36,829 bases of DNA, taken from Chlorobiaceae bacterium. Its GTDB lineage: Bacteria; Bacteroidota; Chlorobiia; Chlorobiales; Chlorobiaceae. Positions within the stretch are counted from its first letter, which is position 1, and each line of letters opens with the position of its first letter. Shown piece after piece: positions 7,586-16,584 of the stretch. The position numbers and the translations under genes were made by a program. The notes beneath the pieces were generated by a model. The model was not told the DNA's origin. It saw only the letters and a program-made list of their open reading frames with translations, and did no database searches. Location of the stretch: positions 1-36,829 of the forward strand of contig JAAXWP010000029.1 of assembly GCA_013334925.1 (NCBI GenBank), in the 5' to 3' direction.

Positions 7586-8200
7586 TCAGAACTGGTATCG
7601 AATACCGGCCATTATGTTATGGCCTTTCAGACTGAGCCCGCCGTTGTCTGGCCTGAAATATCGATACCCAAGATCGAACATGGTCTGGTCGTCGATTTTT
7701 ACCCCCAATCCGGTCCCGACCTGCCAGGCGAAATTGGTATTGTCATCTCTCCATGACATATCTGCACGGGCAACTCCCATTCCAGCCATGATATAGGGTT
7801 TGAGGCCCGAACCCGCGTCGAAATCGTACATTCCGTTCGCCATGAAACTGAGGTAGGTGACGTGCCCGTCAACTGACTTCACATCATGACGCTGGTAGCC
7901 CATGGCAGCTTCGAGTCGTACCGGGTCAAAATTGTATCCGACGGCTCCATTCAGCACAAGACCGGTTTTCACCTCATTGTTGCCAGGAATTCCGGCTCCG
8001 ATCGAACCGCTGATGTAGGGGCCGGATGCAGATGGCTGGCTGGATGTCGCTGGCATCAACGGCGCGGGGGGAGGTGTGGTTTCCTGCATCATAGCGGGTT
8101 CCTCCGCCTTTGGCACTTCTGTGCCGTTTGCGAGTGCCGTGCTGCCGAAACCGACGAAAAGAGAGATGGCAAGGGTTGCGATCTGAAGAGTCTGTTTCAT
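7586..8200 (-). CDS. Outer-membrane beta-barrel protein (OmpW/OmpA-barrel type)
   Basis: I place the start at ATG 8200 (204 residues). It is preceded by a good ribosome site (CTGGAGCAAAA), and the protein then begins MKQTLQIATLAISLFVGFGS with a clear signal peptide cut after ALA. The longer frame begins at a TTG at 8317. After a Pro/Glu-rich linker (about residues 25-50) the rest is alternating strands with aromatic girdles: SGSIGAGIPGN, GAVGYNFDPVRLEAAMGYQRHD, LSFMANGMYDFD, KPYIMAGMGVARADM, QVGTGLGVKIDD, MFDLGYRYFRP. It ends in GIRYQF with the terminal Phe used for outer-membrane assembly. About eight strands fit this length. It resembles the porin-like OMP_b-brl surface-antigen family; ligand and role are unknown. 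A dedicated hairpin terminator follows. Confidence 0.85.
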   Translation of the reverse strand: MKQTLQIATLAISLFVGFGSTALANGTEVPKAEEPAMMQETTPPPAPLMPATSSQPSASGPYISGSIGAGIPGNNEVKTGLVLNGAVGYNFDPVRLEAAMGYQRHDVKSVDGHVTYLSFMANGMYDFDAGSGLKPYIMAGMGVARADMSWRDDNTNFAWQVGTGLGVKIDDQTMFDLGYRYFRPDNGGLSLKGHNIMAGIRYQF

Positions 8201-8637
8201 TTTTGCTCCAGTTAGGTTCAACAACAACTGCATTTTACGGGAACTGCAAATTTGCTGATCGTAACTATTACAAAAGGTGTGCGGATACAGACCTGAGGGA
8301 TTGCTCACCTGATCCAATATTCAAAAATTATCTGAATATCGGTAATGACTTACAGAAGAACTCCAGTGTGCAGGGGAACGCAATTTTCCCGATTTTCACA
8401 AAGCTGTTCTCTGAAGTATTTAAAAAAGAATGTTTTACAGATTTTCACCGCAAGATTTTATTTCTGAAAACGTCCAATACCCGTAAGAGCTTGATTGTGG
8501 TGTAATGGCGGGGAATAACCAGTGGTAACGGCTTTGGTGCCTGGCGGGTCTGAATCCCTCGTGTATTGGCAGTATCCGGGTTCTGATGTGATGGGACGAG
8601 TATTGACGAAAAATGTGAACTATTCAAACGACATACC
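8201..8637. other. Divergent intergenic region, no gene seen
   Basis: This 437-base region lies between the barrel gene (minus) and the small KTSC-like gene (plus). It is AT-rich from about 8310 to 8480. The only structure I can point to is a perfect 7-bp inverted repeat ATATTCA/TGAATAT (8317-8323 and 8333-8339), about 120 bases upstream of the barrel start, which could be an operator. No open frame here looks like a protein. Confidence 0.5.
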
Positions 8638-8865
8638 ATGAAGATATACATGAACTTTGCGGCGGATTCCGGCATCGATGCCTATGATTACGGTTATGAC
8701 TGGGTTCAGATCCAGTTCAAGGATGGATCGATTTTTGAGTATACCAGGGGCAGTGCAGGCTCACAGATTATCGAGGCGATGAAAAACCGGGCATTGCTTG
8801 GCAAGGACCTGTATTCGTTTATCCAGACTCATGCAGGAACCTTGCATTCCCGGCGACTTCGTTGA
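8638..8865 (+). CDS. Small KTSC-like domain protein
   Basis: This 75-residue product carries VQIQFKDGSIFEYTRGSAGSQIIEAMKNRALLGKDLYSFIQTH. That resembles the KTSC domain layout (a short strand set with F-x-G-x-x-Y-x-Y, then a helix with A...G..), a small fold often seen alone or fused to nucleic-acid-associated proteins. The last residues are basic (HSRRLR). A strong bidirectional terminator follows at 8911-8948. No operon partner is present and no function can be named. Confidence 0.6.
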   Translation: MKIYMNFAADSGIDAYDYGYDWVQIQFKDGSIFEYTRGSAGSQIIEAMKNRALLGKDLYSFIQTHAGTLHSRRLR

Positions 8866-8910
8866 CGGTTGGTGCGCCGCCATCGTTTCAGCCCGGCAGA
8901 AAAAGCTGAA

Positions 8911-8948
8911 AAAAGCAGTCTCACACTCCGGGACTGCTTCGTTTTTTT
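8911..8948 (+). terminator. Rho-independent terminator after the KTSC-like gene
   Basis: GCAGTC (8915-8920) and GACTGC (8932-8937) form a stem with an 11-base loop. A run of A precedes it and TTCGTTTTTTT follows, so it can work on both strands. Confidence 0.85.
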
Positions 8949-9046
8949 GTTTCGACGGCAGGCTTGAAGTGCTGCCGTGCAGAATAAATTATTTGTTTTC
9001 AGGGGGTGTTGAACAGGTATATACCAAACCGGAGCCCTGAACGATC

Positions 9047-9919
9047 ATGCACAGGACAAAAGACGAATGGATGCAGGCTGTGAGGCGCGATCTGCCGCCT
9101 GAAGAGCGCTTTTCTGAACGTAACCGGGCGATTACCGCCAGGTATGCCCGCTGGTATCTCGATCATCCGGCCATATTCAAATGGGCAGGCATGGCGGCCT
9201 TTGCCTCCAGGCAGGTTGGGGTAGCCATCGTGTCCGTCGAGATGCTGACCTCTCCTGAGCGCATGGGCGAACAGAACCCGCTGGTCGGTCTGCACCGGAT
9301 TGCGTCCGGACTTTTCATGCGGGAGGATCTCGATGTGATCCGTTCTGGTAACAACAGTATTTTCAATGATATCGCCTGGGCACATGAGGCATATCTCGGC
9401 GGTGGGCTACAGGAGATCGAAGAGCATGCCGGTGGAGGTGAACCAACCCTCCTGCTCGAAGGCTTCAGGTTCATTGATCGTGGTATCCGGGGCCTGAAGT
9501 CGGGAGGTAACGATGATGAGAGCGAAAAGCTCATCTGGCATGGCAATGTTCTGCTTCTTCGACATGAACAATCGGTGGTGCTCCAGCCGGTGTTCGATCG
9601 TCTGAGTCCTGGAGGCAGGATTCTTGCTTCGTTTGGCAGCGAGCTTGATTTTTCGGGTACATTTCCGGCAGATTCGCGTTGCAGCGCCTCTTTTTCAGCT
9701 CATTCCGGTTATTTCGAAACACTGTCCGGCCTTTGCAGCGTCGCCGACGCGGCTCAACGCTGGGCGTGGGTTGAGTCTCGTGTGGTTCCGGCCTGGATGG
9801 AGGCGGACCGGCGGATGATGACAGATCCGTCACTGAAACGGGAACTCGTCTCGATGGCAGCATCCGAGCCTGGTATGCTCCACCGGATTTCCGGTTTCAC
9901 GGCTTCGCTGCTTTTCTGA
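9047..9919 (+). CDS. Unrecognised 290-residue protein
   Basis: I do not recognise this family. The product is soluble, with no signal peptide and no membrane helix. It begins with a charged helix (RTKDEWMQAVRRDLPPEERFSERNRAITARYARWYLDHPAIFKWAGMAAFASRQVGVAI), then MREDLDVIRSGNNSIFNDIAWAHEAYLGGGLQEIEE, which looks like a helical domain with a conserved-looking D-x-AWAHEAY segment. The middle (about 155-235) includes EKLIWHGNVLLLRHEQSVVLQPVFDRL. The C-terminal third is rich in Trp and Arg. A faint resemblance to the helical DUF2515 type exists but I would not rely on it. It lies alone, 7 bases from the end of the convergent permease gene with no terminator between. Codon use matches the neighbours. 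Confidence 0.7.
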   Translation: MHRTKDEWMQAVRRDLPPEERFSERNRAITARYARWYLDHPAIFKWAGMAAFASRQVGVAIVSVEMLTSPERMGEQNPLVGLHRIASGLFMREDLDVIRSGNNSIFNDIAWAHEAYLGGGLQEIEEHAGGGEPTLLLEGFRFIDRGIRGLKSGGNDDESEKLIWHGNVLLLRHEQSVVLQPVFDRLSPGGRILASFGSELDFSGTFPADSRCSASFSAHSGYFETLSGLCSVADAAQRWAWVESRVVPAWMEADRRMMTDPSLKRELVSMAASEPGMLHRISGFTASLLF

Positions 9920-9926
9920 AGCTCCG

Positions 9927-11171
9927 CTATCTGGATGCACGGAGCGCTTCGACAGGGTCGAGGTGCGCGGCTTTCCAGGCGGGGAAGAGTCCGAAAGAGA
10001 TTCCTATGGCCGAGCATACGGTCATAGCGACAATCATCCATATCCAGGGGAACATGACAGGCAGGTTGAATTTCAGCGCGACCAGGTTCCCTGCACCGGC
10101 ACCGGTCGCAATGCCAACGATGCCTCCTCCGATTGAGAGGAGCAGCGCTTCAAGCAGAAACTGCCTGAGAATCGTGCTGCGTGGAGCGCCTATCGACATG
10201 CGGATTCCTATCTCCCTGGTTCGTTCGGTGACGCTGACCAGCATGATGTTCATGATGCCGACGCCGGCGGTCAGGAGCGCCATGAAACTGATGATGAATG
10301 CTCCGACACTGATGGTGTTCTGGATGCTCCGGAACGATTCCACCAGCGACTCGTTGGTTCTGATATCGAAATCGTTGGTCTCCCTGACGGTCAGTCCTCT
10401 TGCCAGGCGCATGGCCCCGATGGCCTGATCTATCGTAGCCTGGTACTCCTGCTGCGATCTGGCTTCCACGGTTATGGCAATGCTGCTTTTTTCGTCGACA
10501 TGTCCCAGATATCTCGTGATCGGTATCAGGACGAAGTTGTCCTGGCTCTGACCGAATGCCGCACCTTTCTTTTCGAAGACACCGATGACCGTATAGACCT
10601 TGCCGTCAACCTTGATCTTGCGGTTCAGGGGAGCTGCCGTTTCACCGAACAGCGATCGGGACAGTTCACTGCCGATGACGGCGACGTCACTCGCATAGAG
10701 CACATCATTGCCACTGAGGTTTCTGCCGGTTGCGAGGTCGAATCCGTTGGCTTTCGCATAGTTTTCATCACCCCCAGTAAGGACGACATCCGGATTTGTC
10801 GACTGGCTTGCATAGCGTGCCTGGCTCGATTGCTTCGAGATGACGAACCCGACATTCAGCGCTTTCGAACCCATGAATTTCCGGAACAGAAGAGCCTGTT
10901 GCCAGGTGATATCCTTGCGGTTGGCGTAAAGATCACGCTGGTGACCGCTTCCGAAGACCGTAGCAGGATATTTCTGTATCTGGAAGGTATTGGCTCCGAG
11001 GCTGGAGAGACCTGTAGCTACCGATCGCTCGACAGCATCGAGAGCCGTCATGACCGCAATGATCGAAAACACCCCGACCGCGACACCGAGCGTGGTGAGT
11101 GCGGATCTGAGCTTGTTTGCAGCCAGCGAGGTCGCTGCCTGCAGAAGAATTTCCCGGATCGTCATGCCCAT
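9927..11171 (-). CDS. MacB-like ABC transporter permease (second of two)
   Basis: I use the ATG at 11171 (414 residues), one base past the stop of the previous permease; the longer frame begins at a TTG inside that gene. After MTIREILLQAATSLAANKLRSALTTLGVAVGVFSIIAVMT there is one N-terminal membrane helix, a periplasmic MacB-type core (about 45-275), and three C-terminal helices with the FtsX-family motif VSVTERTREIGIRMSIGAPRSTILRQFLLEA. The C-terminus LFPAWKAAHLDPVEALRAS is typical of MacB/LolC/FtsX permeases. Together with the preceding paralogue it probably forms a heterodimeric permease pair energised by the ATPase at 12435-13127. Substrate unknown: macrolides, lipoproteins, peptides and siderophores are all handled by relatives. 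Confidence 0.92.
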   Translation of the reverse strand: MGMTIREILLQAATSLAANKLRSALTTLGVAVGVFSIIAVMTALDAVERSVATGLSSLGANTFQIQKYPATVFGSGHQRDLYANRKDITWQQALLFRKFMGSKALNVGFVISKQSSQARYASQSTNPDVVLTGGDENYAKANGFDLATGRNLSGNDVLYASDVAVIGSELSRSLFGETAAPLNRKIKVDGKVYTVIGVFEKKGAAFGQSQDNFVLIPITRYLGHVDEKSSIAITVEARSQQEYQATIDQAIGAMRLARGLTVRETNDFDIRTNESLVESFRSIQNTISVGAFIISFMALLTAGVGIMNIMLVSVTERTREIGIRMSIGAPRSTILRQFLLEALLLSIGGGIVGIATGAGAGNLVALKFNLPVMFPWIWMIVAMTVCSAIGISFGLFPAWKAAHLDPVEALRASR

Positions 11172-11172
11172 C

Positions 11173-12438
11173 TCATTCGTATCTGAGTGATGAGGCCGGG
11201 TCGAGTTTCGAGGCGCTGACTGCCGGGGCGAGACCCGAGACAATGCCGGTAGCCACTGAAACGAAAAGGCTGGCCAGTACCAGCATCGGTGAAAAACGGA
11301 CAGGAAAATCCGGGAGCAGCAGCTGGATGGAGAAGGTGATCGCCACGGCAGTCATGAGGCCGATGAAGCCGCCGATCAGGCAGATCATCACCGATTCGAT
11401 CAGAAACTGCAGGAGTATTGTCCGGCGTCTCGCCCCCAGCGCCTTGCGAAGGCCGATCTCCCGTGTCCTCTCCTTGACGCTGACGAAGGTGATGTTCATG
11501 ATGCCGATCGCTCCCACAAACAACGACATTCCGGTGATGAAGATACCCGCTGCAGCGATGCCGTTCTTGATCGGATCGAGCTGGCTTTTGAACGCCTGCT
11601 GTTCATTGACCGCGAAATCCTCTTCGTCAGCCGGAGCTAAACGTCTGATTCTTCGCATCAGGCCGGTGATCTCCTCCTTGGCCTCATCAACCTTTTTTTC
11701 ATCCCTGATCTTGATACGGATGCTGACAAACGAGGTTTTCCCATAGACCTTCTCGAACGCGCCCAGCGGCATGATAACCTGATTGTCGAAGCTGAAGAGA
11801 CCCAGGAATTTTCCCTGCTTCCTGAATACGCCGATCACCCTGACGTTGCTGTTCTTCAGTTTGATCGCTTTGCCGATCGGAGACTGGTAGGGAAACAGAC
11901 CCGTGGCGATATCGTCACCGATCACGCAGACCATGTCGGCGGCGGTCGATTCCTGAGGTGTGAAAAATCGTCCTTCTGAAAGGTCGCCCGAAGCTGTCTG
12001 CAGGTAGTCCTGGTTGGTCCCCATGGCGAAAATCTGCTGCAACAGACGATCGCGGTATCGTGCTGAAGCCTGGAATGTCGACATCTGGGGAGCGGCGACG
12101 ACAAGTTCGGTGAACGGATTTGCCGCTATGGCACGGTTGATCTGCTCCGCGTAATCGGTATCGAGATCAGGCCGGTTGCGGTACTTCCACCACTGGCCCA
12201 TGGTACTCCATGAAGCTTTCTGTACGTACACCACATCGTAGCCGATCATGGCAAGGCTTTTCTCGAAGCCGACGTCGATGCCGTTGATGGCCGTCCCCAT
12301 CATGGTAATTGCCACGATGCCGATGATGACACCCAGTGCGGTCAGGAACGAACGTATCTTGTTGGCCCGTATCTGATAGATTGCGATGTTCAGGCCCTCC
12401 GACGTCTCGTAGCGGAGCTGTTTGAGTCCGTCGCTCAT
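11173..12438 (-). CDS. MacB-like ABC transporter permease (first of two)
   Basis: The 421-residue product has the MacB layout: a cytoplasmic start ([34 protein letters not shown]), a long periplasmic domain (about 45-285), then three membrane helices around [32 protein letters not shown], ending [20 protein letters not shown]. The ATP-binding domain that is fused in E. coli MacB is a separate gene here. The start overlaps the ATPase stop by 4 bases (ATGA) and the next permease starts one base after its stop, so expression is coupled. The two permeases are clear paralogues. Confidence 0.93.
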   Translation of the reverse strand: MSDGLKQLRYETSEGLNIAIYQIRANKIRSFLTALGVIIGIVAITMMGTAINGIDVGFEKSLAMIGYDVVYVQKASWSTMGQWWKYRNRPDLDTDYAEQINRAIAANPFTELVVAAPQMSTFQASARYRDRLLQQIFAMGTNQDYLQTASGDLSEGRFFTPQESTAADMVCVIGDDIATGLFPYQSPIGKAIKLKNSNVRVIGVFRKQGKFLGLFSFDNQVIMPLGAFEKVYGKTSFVSIRIKIRDEKKVDEAKEEITGLMRRIRRLAPADEEDFAVNEQQAFKSQLDPIKNGIAAAGIFITGMSLFVGAIGIMNITFVSVKERTREIGLRKALGARRRTILLQFLIESVMICLIGGFIGLMTAVAITFSIQLLLPDFPVRFSPMLVLASLFVSVATGIVSGLAPAVSASKLDPASSLRYE

Positions 12439-13127
12439 GGTGCCGAATCGCTTTCGATCCTGCCGTCACGAAGCCGGATGATCCTGCGCGTGAAGCTGGC
12501 GATGTCCTCTTCATGGGTGATGAGGATGATGGTGTTGCCCGCTTCGGAGAGTTTGCCGAACATATCCATGACTTCATGGCTGGTTGCCGTGTCGAGATTT
12601 CCGGTAGGTTCGTCCGCCAGGATGATCGATGGTCGGTTGACCAGTGCCCGGGCTATGGCCACTCGCTGCATCTGTCCACCGGAGAGTTCCGAGGGTTTAT
12701 GCCCGATCCGGTCGGCGAGTCCGACCTGATCCAGAGCCTTACGGGCCCGCTCGATGCGCTCCTCGGGGTTTACTCCTGCATAGATCAGTGGAAGTTCGAC
12801 GTTTTTCAGACAGTTCAGTCTCGGTAGCAGGTTGAAGGTCTGGAACACGAATCCTATTTCCCGGTTACGCACCCTGGCGAGTTCGTCGTCATCCATTTCG
12901 GCGACGTTCCTCCCATTGAGCTCATATACGCCGGATGTGGGAGTATCGAGACAGCCGAGGATGTTCATCAGGGTTGATTTACCGCTTCCGGAGGGTCCCA
13001 TGATGGCGGCATAGTCATTTTTTCCGAAACGAAGGTCGATGTTGTCCAGTGCCTTGACCGTCTGGTCGCCCATGGTGTAGAACTTGCTGAGCGAACGGAT
13101 GCTGATGATGTCCGGCTGAACGTTCAT
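12435..13127 (-). CDS. ABC transporter ATPase, MacB/LolD type
   Basis: The 230-residue protein has Walker [10 protein letters not shown] (about residue 41), Q-loop [10 protein letters not shown], signature LSGGQMQR, Walker [10 protein letters not shown] and the H-loop His in ILITHEEDI. The N-terminal [27 protein letters not shown] is typical of the MacB/LolD/FtsE branch that works with single-helix-plus-three FtsX-type permeases. It powers the two permeases downstream. Both ends overlap their neighbours by 4 bases (membrane-fusion protein upstream, permease downstream). All catalytic motifs are intact. Confidence 0.95.
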   Translation of the reverse strand: MNVQPDIISIRSLSKFYTMGDQTVKALDNIDLRFGKNDYAAIMGPSGSGKSTLMNILGCLDTPTSGVYELNGRNVAEMDDDELARVRNREIGFVFQTFNLLPRLNCLKNVELPLIYAGVNPEERIERARKALDQVGLADRIGHKPSELSGGQMQRVAIARALVNRPSIILADEPTGNLDTATSHEVMDMFGKLSEAGNTIILITHEEDIASFTRRIIRLRDGRIESDSAP

Positions 13128-14392
13128 CGGCTCTCCTGGATCCGGATTCGGCTTCCGTCACGAAGCTCGCGGGTGATGGCGCTGAAACTGCCGGACACGA
13201 CCGTTTCGCCCTCCCTGAGACCTGAAAGTACGATGATGTGTGTGTTGTCGGTCATGCCGGTAGTAACCTTCCGGAACCGGACGATGCCATCGCTGACCAC
13301 GAATACTCCCTCAAGTCCCTCCGGCGCCCGGTTCGGCGTTGTCGACTGAACGACCTTGTCTTCGTCCGACGCGTTTTTCTCCGGTTTGACCATTGCCGTG
13401 GCATTTTCCCTGATGGTCACGCTCTGGATCGGCACGACAAGCGCATTGGGCACACGGTTCGTTTCGATGTCAGCCGTGGCGCTCATGCCTGGTTTAAGCA
13501 GTCGCTGATGGTTCAGTACCCTGATCTTGACCGAGAAATTGGTTACCTCCTCCTGGGTTCCTGCTGCTTTCGTTATGGCCGAGCTGGAGATCTCCCTGAC
13601 GACACCGGAGAACTTCCGGTCGCCGAAAGCGTCGACCGTGACCGTGACCGGATTGCCGACGCGGACATTGACGATATCGTTCTCGTTGACTTCGACCTCG
13701 ACCTGCATGCTGTCGAGATTGGCGATACGGAGAACTTCGGTGCCGGGGAACTGTCCGGTACCGACGACACGCTCACCGATCTTGCTTTTCAGCAGGGTGA
13801 TCGTGCCGTTCATCGGGGCCTTGACGATTGTTTTTCTCAGGCGCTCTTCATTCTGGCTGAGCAGACTGCGATTCTGTTCGATGCCGTAGCGCGACGCCTC
13901 GTAAGCCGCTTTCGACGATTCGGCGTTGGTCTTGGCTGTCAGCCACTCAGTCTGGGAGATCAGGCGCTCCTTGTAGAGCAGGTCGGCCTTGCGGAAGTCG
14001 TCACTGGACTTGAGCATTCTCGCCCTCGAATCGAGGCTCTGAGCGCGAGCCAGGTTCATCTGTGCCCGACTCTGTTCGACCTGATTTTCATAGATATCGG
14101 GTTGTATCCTGAAAAGCAGATCGCCAGACTTGACCTGTTGGCCCTCCCTGACCGGGAGTTCGATGATCTCACCCGAAACGTCAGGGGACATGACCACTTC
14201 GGTTTCAGGCTGGATCTTGCCGGTGGCGGTCACCACATGCACCACCTCTTTTCGGAAGGCTTTTTCGGTCGTTACCTCTAACGGTTTTTCCCGCAGTTTC
14301 AGCCACAGTCCGAGCACGATCAGAACCAGTACGGTTGCACCGGATATGATGATGACTGAATTTCGTTTTTTTGTTCGCTGTTTGTTGGCCAT
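13124..14392 (-). CDS. Periplasmic membrane-fusion protein (MacA/HlyD family)
   Basis: The 422-residue product has a short basic N-terminus and a single membrane anchor ([20 protein letters not shown]). A lipoyl/barrel-sandwich half ([39 protein letters not shown]) leads into a long alpha-helical hairpin (about 95-185), the second lipoyl half ([22 protein letters not shown]) and a beta-barrel domain. It should bridge the inner-membrane permeases and the TolC-type channel across the periplasm. It lies between the TolC gene (22 bases) and the ATPase gene (4-base overlap). A Lys/Asp/Glu-rich insert near residues 340-360 ([14 protein letters not shown]) is unusual but does not disturb the domain order. 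Confidence 0.93.
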   Translation of the reverse strand: MANKQRTKKRNSVIIISGATVLVLIVLGLWLKLREKPLEVTTEKAFRKEVVHVVTATGKIQPETEVVMSPDVSGEIIELPVREGQQVKSGDLLFRIQPDIYENQVEQSRAQMNLARAQSLDSRARMLKSSDDFRKADLLYKERLISQTEWLTAKTNAESSKAAYEASRYGIEQNRSLLSQNEERLRKTIVKAPMNGTITLLKSKIGERVVGTGQFPGTEVLRIANLDSMQVEVEVNENDIVNVRVGNPVTVTVDAFGDRKFSGVVREISSSAITKAAGTQEEVTNFSVKIRVLNHQRLLKPGMSATADIETNRVPNALVVPIQSVTIRENATAMVKPEKNASDEDKVVQSTTPNRAPEGLEGVFVVSDGIVRFRKVTTGMTDNTHIIVLSGLREGETVVSGSFSAITRELRDGSRIRIQESR

Positions 14393-14414
14393 AAATGGGT
14401 GATGCGTTACGATA

Positions 14415-15797
14415 CTATTCTGAAACAGCCTTGCCGGAGGTATAGTCGAGCAGGGCTTTCTGCAGGGCCAGGTTGTACGCTGCCTGCGTCAGGCCGGATT
14501 TCGCGTTGAAGAGCGTGGCTCTCGCCGCGCTGAGCTCGACGAATCCGCTGGCCCCGAGTTCGTATTTTCTCTGTACGGCACTGAATGCCGAGCTGGCGGC
14601 GCGGAGGCTCGCTTTTGCCGCTTCGAGCTGGGTGAACGCTGCCCGGTAATCCGCCGCCGTCTGACGGATGTCGAGAACGACGCCATCCTTCAGCTCCTCA
14701 TAATCGAGCCGCCGGTTCAGCAGGGCAACCTTAGCGGATTCGACGCTGTATCTGGTGAGGAACCCGTCGAAGATGGACCAGTTCAGATTCAGCGACACCA
14801 TGTAGCCGACGCCGTTTTCAAGCTGGGTCGATAACGGTGGATAGTAGGAGGTGTAATCGGTGCCGTTGTACTTCAGGAAGTTTGTCCCGTCGCTGCTCGC
14901 CGAAAACGCAAGGTCGAGCTTCGGCAATCTGTTGCCGGCGGCCTTTCTGACCTGCCACCGGGCGGCGTCGGTCTCGAGCCGTCCCGCTTCGAGATCTGCG
15001 CGTCGTTTCATGCTCAGCGTGGTGAGGCTGTCCGCATCGACAGAAACCCGAACCGAAGAAGATGAGGATGTATCGATCGGTTCGATGTCGATCGGGGTCA
15101 TCGGATCGATCCTGAGGCGCCGAAGCAGCTCCGAAACGCTTTTTCTCGCCTGGTTATCCGCCTTGATCGCCGTCAGAGAGTTGCTGGCCACCTCCGCCTG
15201 TTGCTGGTAGAGGTCAGTCAGCGATTTGAGACCGATCTGGTATTGCCGGTCGGTCAGGGTCAGGAGGTCGCTGGATGAGTTCAGGTTTTCTCTGGCGATG
15301 CCGAGGAGTTCACGGTCGAGCAGTGCCTGGTAGTAATGCTGGGTGATGTCGAAAACTATGCTCTCCCTGGCGCGCTGCAGGCTCAAGCCGGCAGCATGTT
15401 TCAGATCGATCGCCGACCGTAGGGCGGCATAGTCGGAAAGGCCGTTGAAGATGTTCAGGGATGCCGTCACTCCAAGATTGACCGATTCGGACTCGGTTTT
15501 CACTTTGTCGCCATAAAGAGATCCGGAGATCGATGAACTGTAGGAGCGGTTCACCGAACGCGGAACATAGCCAGCTGTCGCACTGACTTTCGGCAGGAAG
15601 CTGCCATAGCTTTTCAGGAGGTCGGCACCTTCGAGCCTGAGATTGTTTTCGGCCTTTTTAACCTGAGTCGCGTTTTTCAGAGCGATCGAAATGCACTCCT
15701 GAAGTGTGAGCTTCCTCGCTTGAGGCTCAATGGCGGCTACTGCACTCATCGGCGTAAGCAGGAGGACGATAGTCAGAATGAACAGCGTTCTTTTCAC
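14415..15797 (-). CDS. TolC-family outer-membrane efflux channel
   Basis: The 460-residue product has a signal peptide (KRTLFILTIVLLLTPMSAVAA) and two outer-membrane-efflux repeats of long helices: LTLQECISIALKNATQVKKAENNLRLEGADLLKSYGSFLPKVSATAGY in the first half and ADLEAGRLETDAARWQVRKAAGNRLPKLDLAFS in the second, each followed by beta strands. The start is a GTG at 15797; no better ATG exists because the next Met lies inside the signal peptide. It is the first gene of the efflux operon, and its promoter should lie in 15798-15918, where the minus strand has AT-rich TATATTGTATT. Length and layout are normal for TolC proteins. Confidence 0.94.
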   Translation of the reverse strand: MKRTLFILTIVLLLTPMSAVAAIEPQARKLTLQECISIALKNATQVKKAENNLRLEGADLLKSYGSFLPKVSATAGYVPRSVNRSYSSSISGSLYGDKVKTESESVNLGVTASLNIFNGLSDYAALRSAIDLKHAAGLSLQRARESIVFDITQHYYQALLDRELLGIARENLNSSSDLLTLTDRQYQIGLKSLTDLYQQQAEVASNSLTAIKADNQARKSVSELLRRLRIDPMTPIDIEPIDTSSSSSVRVSVDADSLTTLSMKRRADLEAGRLETDAARWQVRKAAGNRLPKLDLAFSASSDGTNFLKYNGTDYTSYYPPLSTQLENGVGYMVSLNLNWSIFDGFLTRYSVESAKVALLNRRLDYEELKDGVVLDIRQTAADYRAAFTQLEAAKASLRAASSAFSAVQRKYELGASGFVELSAARATLFNAKSGLTQAAYNLALQKALLDYTSGKAVSE

Positions 15798-15918
15798 GGT
15801 AACAGAGACAGCGTTCGGATAGTTTGATCAATACAATATAATGACACGTCAGAACCATCTAACGCCATATCGTTCAAATAGTTTCCGTTACCGGTCGGAC
15901 ACTGGTGGCCTTGCGGGG

Positions 15919-16494
15919 TCACAGCTTCTCGAGTAGCAGGTCTATGCTCCGCCGGTAGTCGTCTGCCATGGAGGGTTTGAGCTGGATGAGCGAGGTGTAG
16001 ACCCGAATGGCTTTTTTGTATGCACCCTGTGCAATGAACAGCCTTGCAAGTGATTCGGTGGGGACGGCTATCGACGCATCGTCCGGGAACGGTTTCTGCT
16101 GTTCGGCAATCGGCGTCGGGTCAGAGTTCTCGGTGGCACGGGGCGCCTGGAATCCCGAAAGGGCGATCGAGAGCTGTTCGAATTCGTCGGCGACGGGATC
16201 GATTTCGGGTTCTTGTGGTTCAGGTGAGCTTTGCGATTCGAGTACCGTTACCTCGATAAGCTCCTGCCATGCGATCTGGTTCGATGGCGCGATGCGGCAG
16301 CAGTGCTTCAGATGCGTGATCGCCTGGTCAGGTCGTCCGAGACCGCGCAAAGCTCTCGCATGCAGCAGGTGCATTATGTAGGATTCCGGGAATCCCTTGT
16401 CCACTTTTGCAAGTTTGTCGAGGGCTGCCCGGTATTCGCCACGTGAAATATCCAGCGAAACCTCTGCAAATATGAGGTGCGGCTCACCTGTCAT
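15919..16494 (-). CDS. TPR-repeat protein
   Basis: This 191-residue protein has two TPR-like helical pairs at the start (EPHLIFAEVSLDISRGEYRAALDKLAKVDKGFPESYIMHLLHARALRGLGRPDQAITHLKHCCRIAPSNQIAWQELIEV) and one near the end (LARLFIAQGAYKKAIRVYTSLIQLKPSMADDYRRSIDLLLEKL). They are separated by a low-complexity Glu/Pro/Ser-rich linker (about 85-140). No signal peptide is present, so it is a cytosolic scaffold candidate. It lies between ddl and the TolC gene on the same strand, with a repeat-like hairpin upstream. Partner unknown. Confidence 0.85.
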   Translation of the reverse strand: MTGEPHLIFAEVSLDISRGEYRAALDKLAKVDKGFPESYIMHLLHARALRGLGRPDQAITHLKHCCRIAPSNQIAWQELIEVTVLESQSSPEPQEPEIDPVADEFEQLSIALSGFQAPRATENSDPTPIAEQQKPFPDDASIAVPTESLARLFIAQGAYKKAIRVYTSLIQLKPSMADDYRRSIDLLLEKL

Positions 16495-16512
16495 AACATC
16501 GTTATCGTTCCG

Positions 16513-16559
16513 TCAGGGGATGATGACCCTGTTCCGGCTTGTGCCGGTGGTCACCCTGA
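16513..16559. repeat. REP-like nested palindrome between ddl and TPR gene
   Basis: Three nested stems can be read: TCAGGG/CCCTGA (16513-16518 and 16554-16559), TGACC/GGTCA (16524-16528 and 16549-16553), and CCGGC/GCCGG (16534-16538 and 16543-16547) with a TTGT loop. The layout (CAGGGTGACCACCGGCACAA on one strand) resembles dispersed intergenic palindromes found in many copies in bacterial genomes. It lies in the gap behind ddl and may act as a terminator or mRNA stabiliser. Copy number cannot be judged from one window. Confidence 0.6.
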
Positions 16560-16584
16560 ATTATCGTTATCTGTCTGTCTGTTG

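Noticed and set aside
8445-8675. 76-residue open frame on the minus strand
   Set aside because: No recognisable domain or ribosome site, and it overlaps the start of the better-supported KTSC-like gene.
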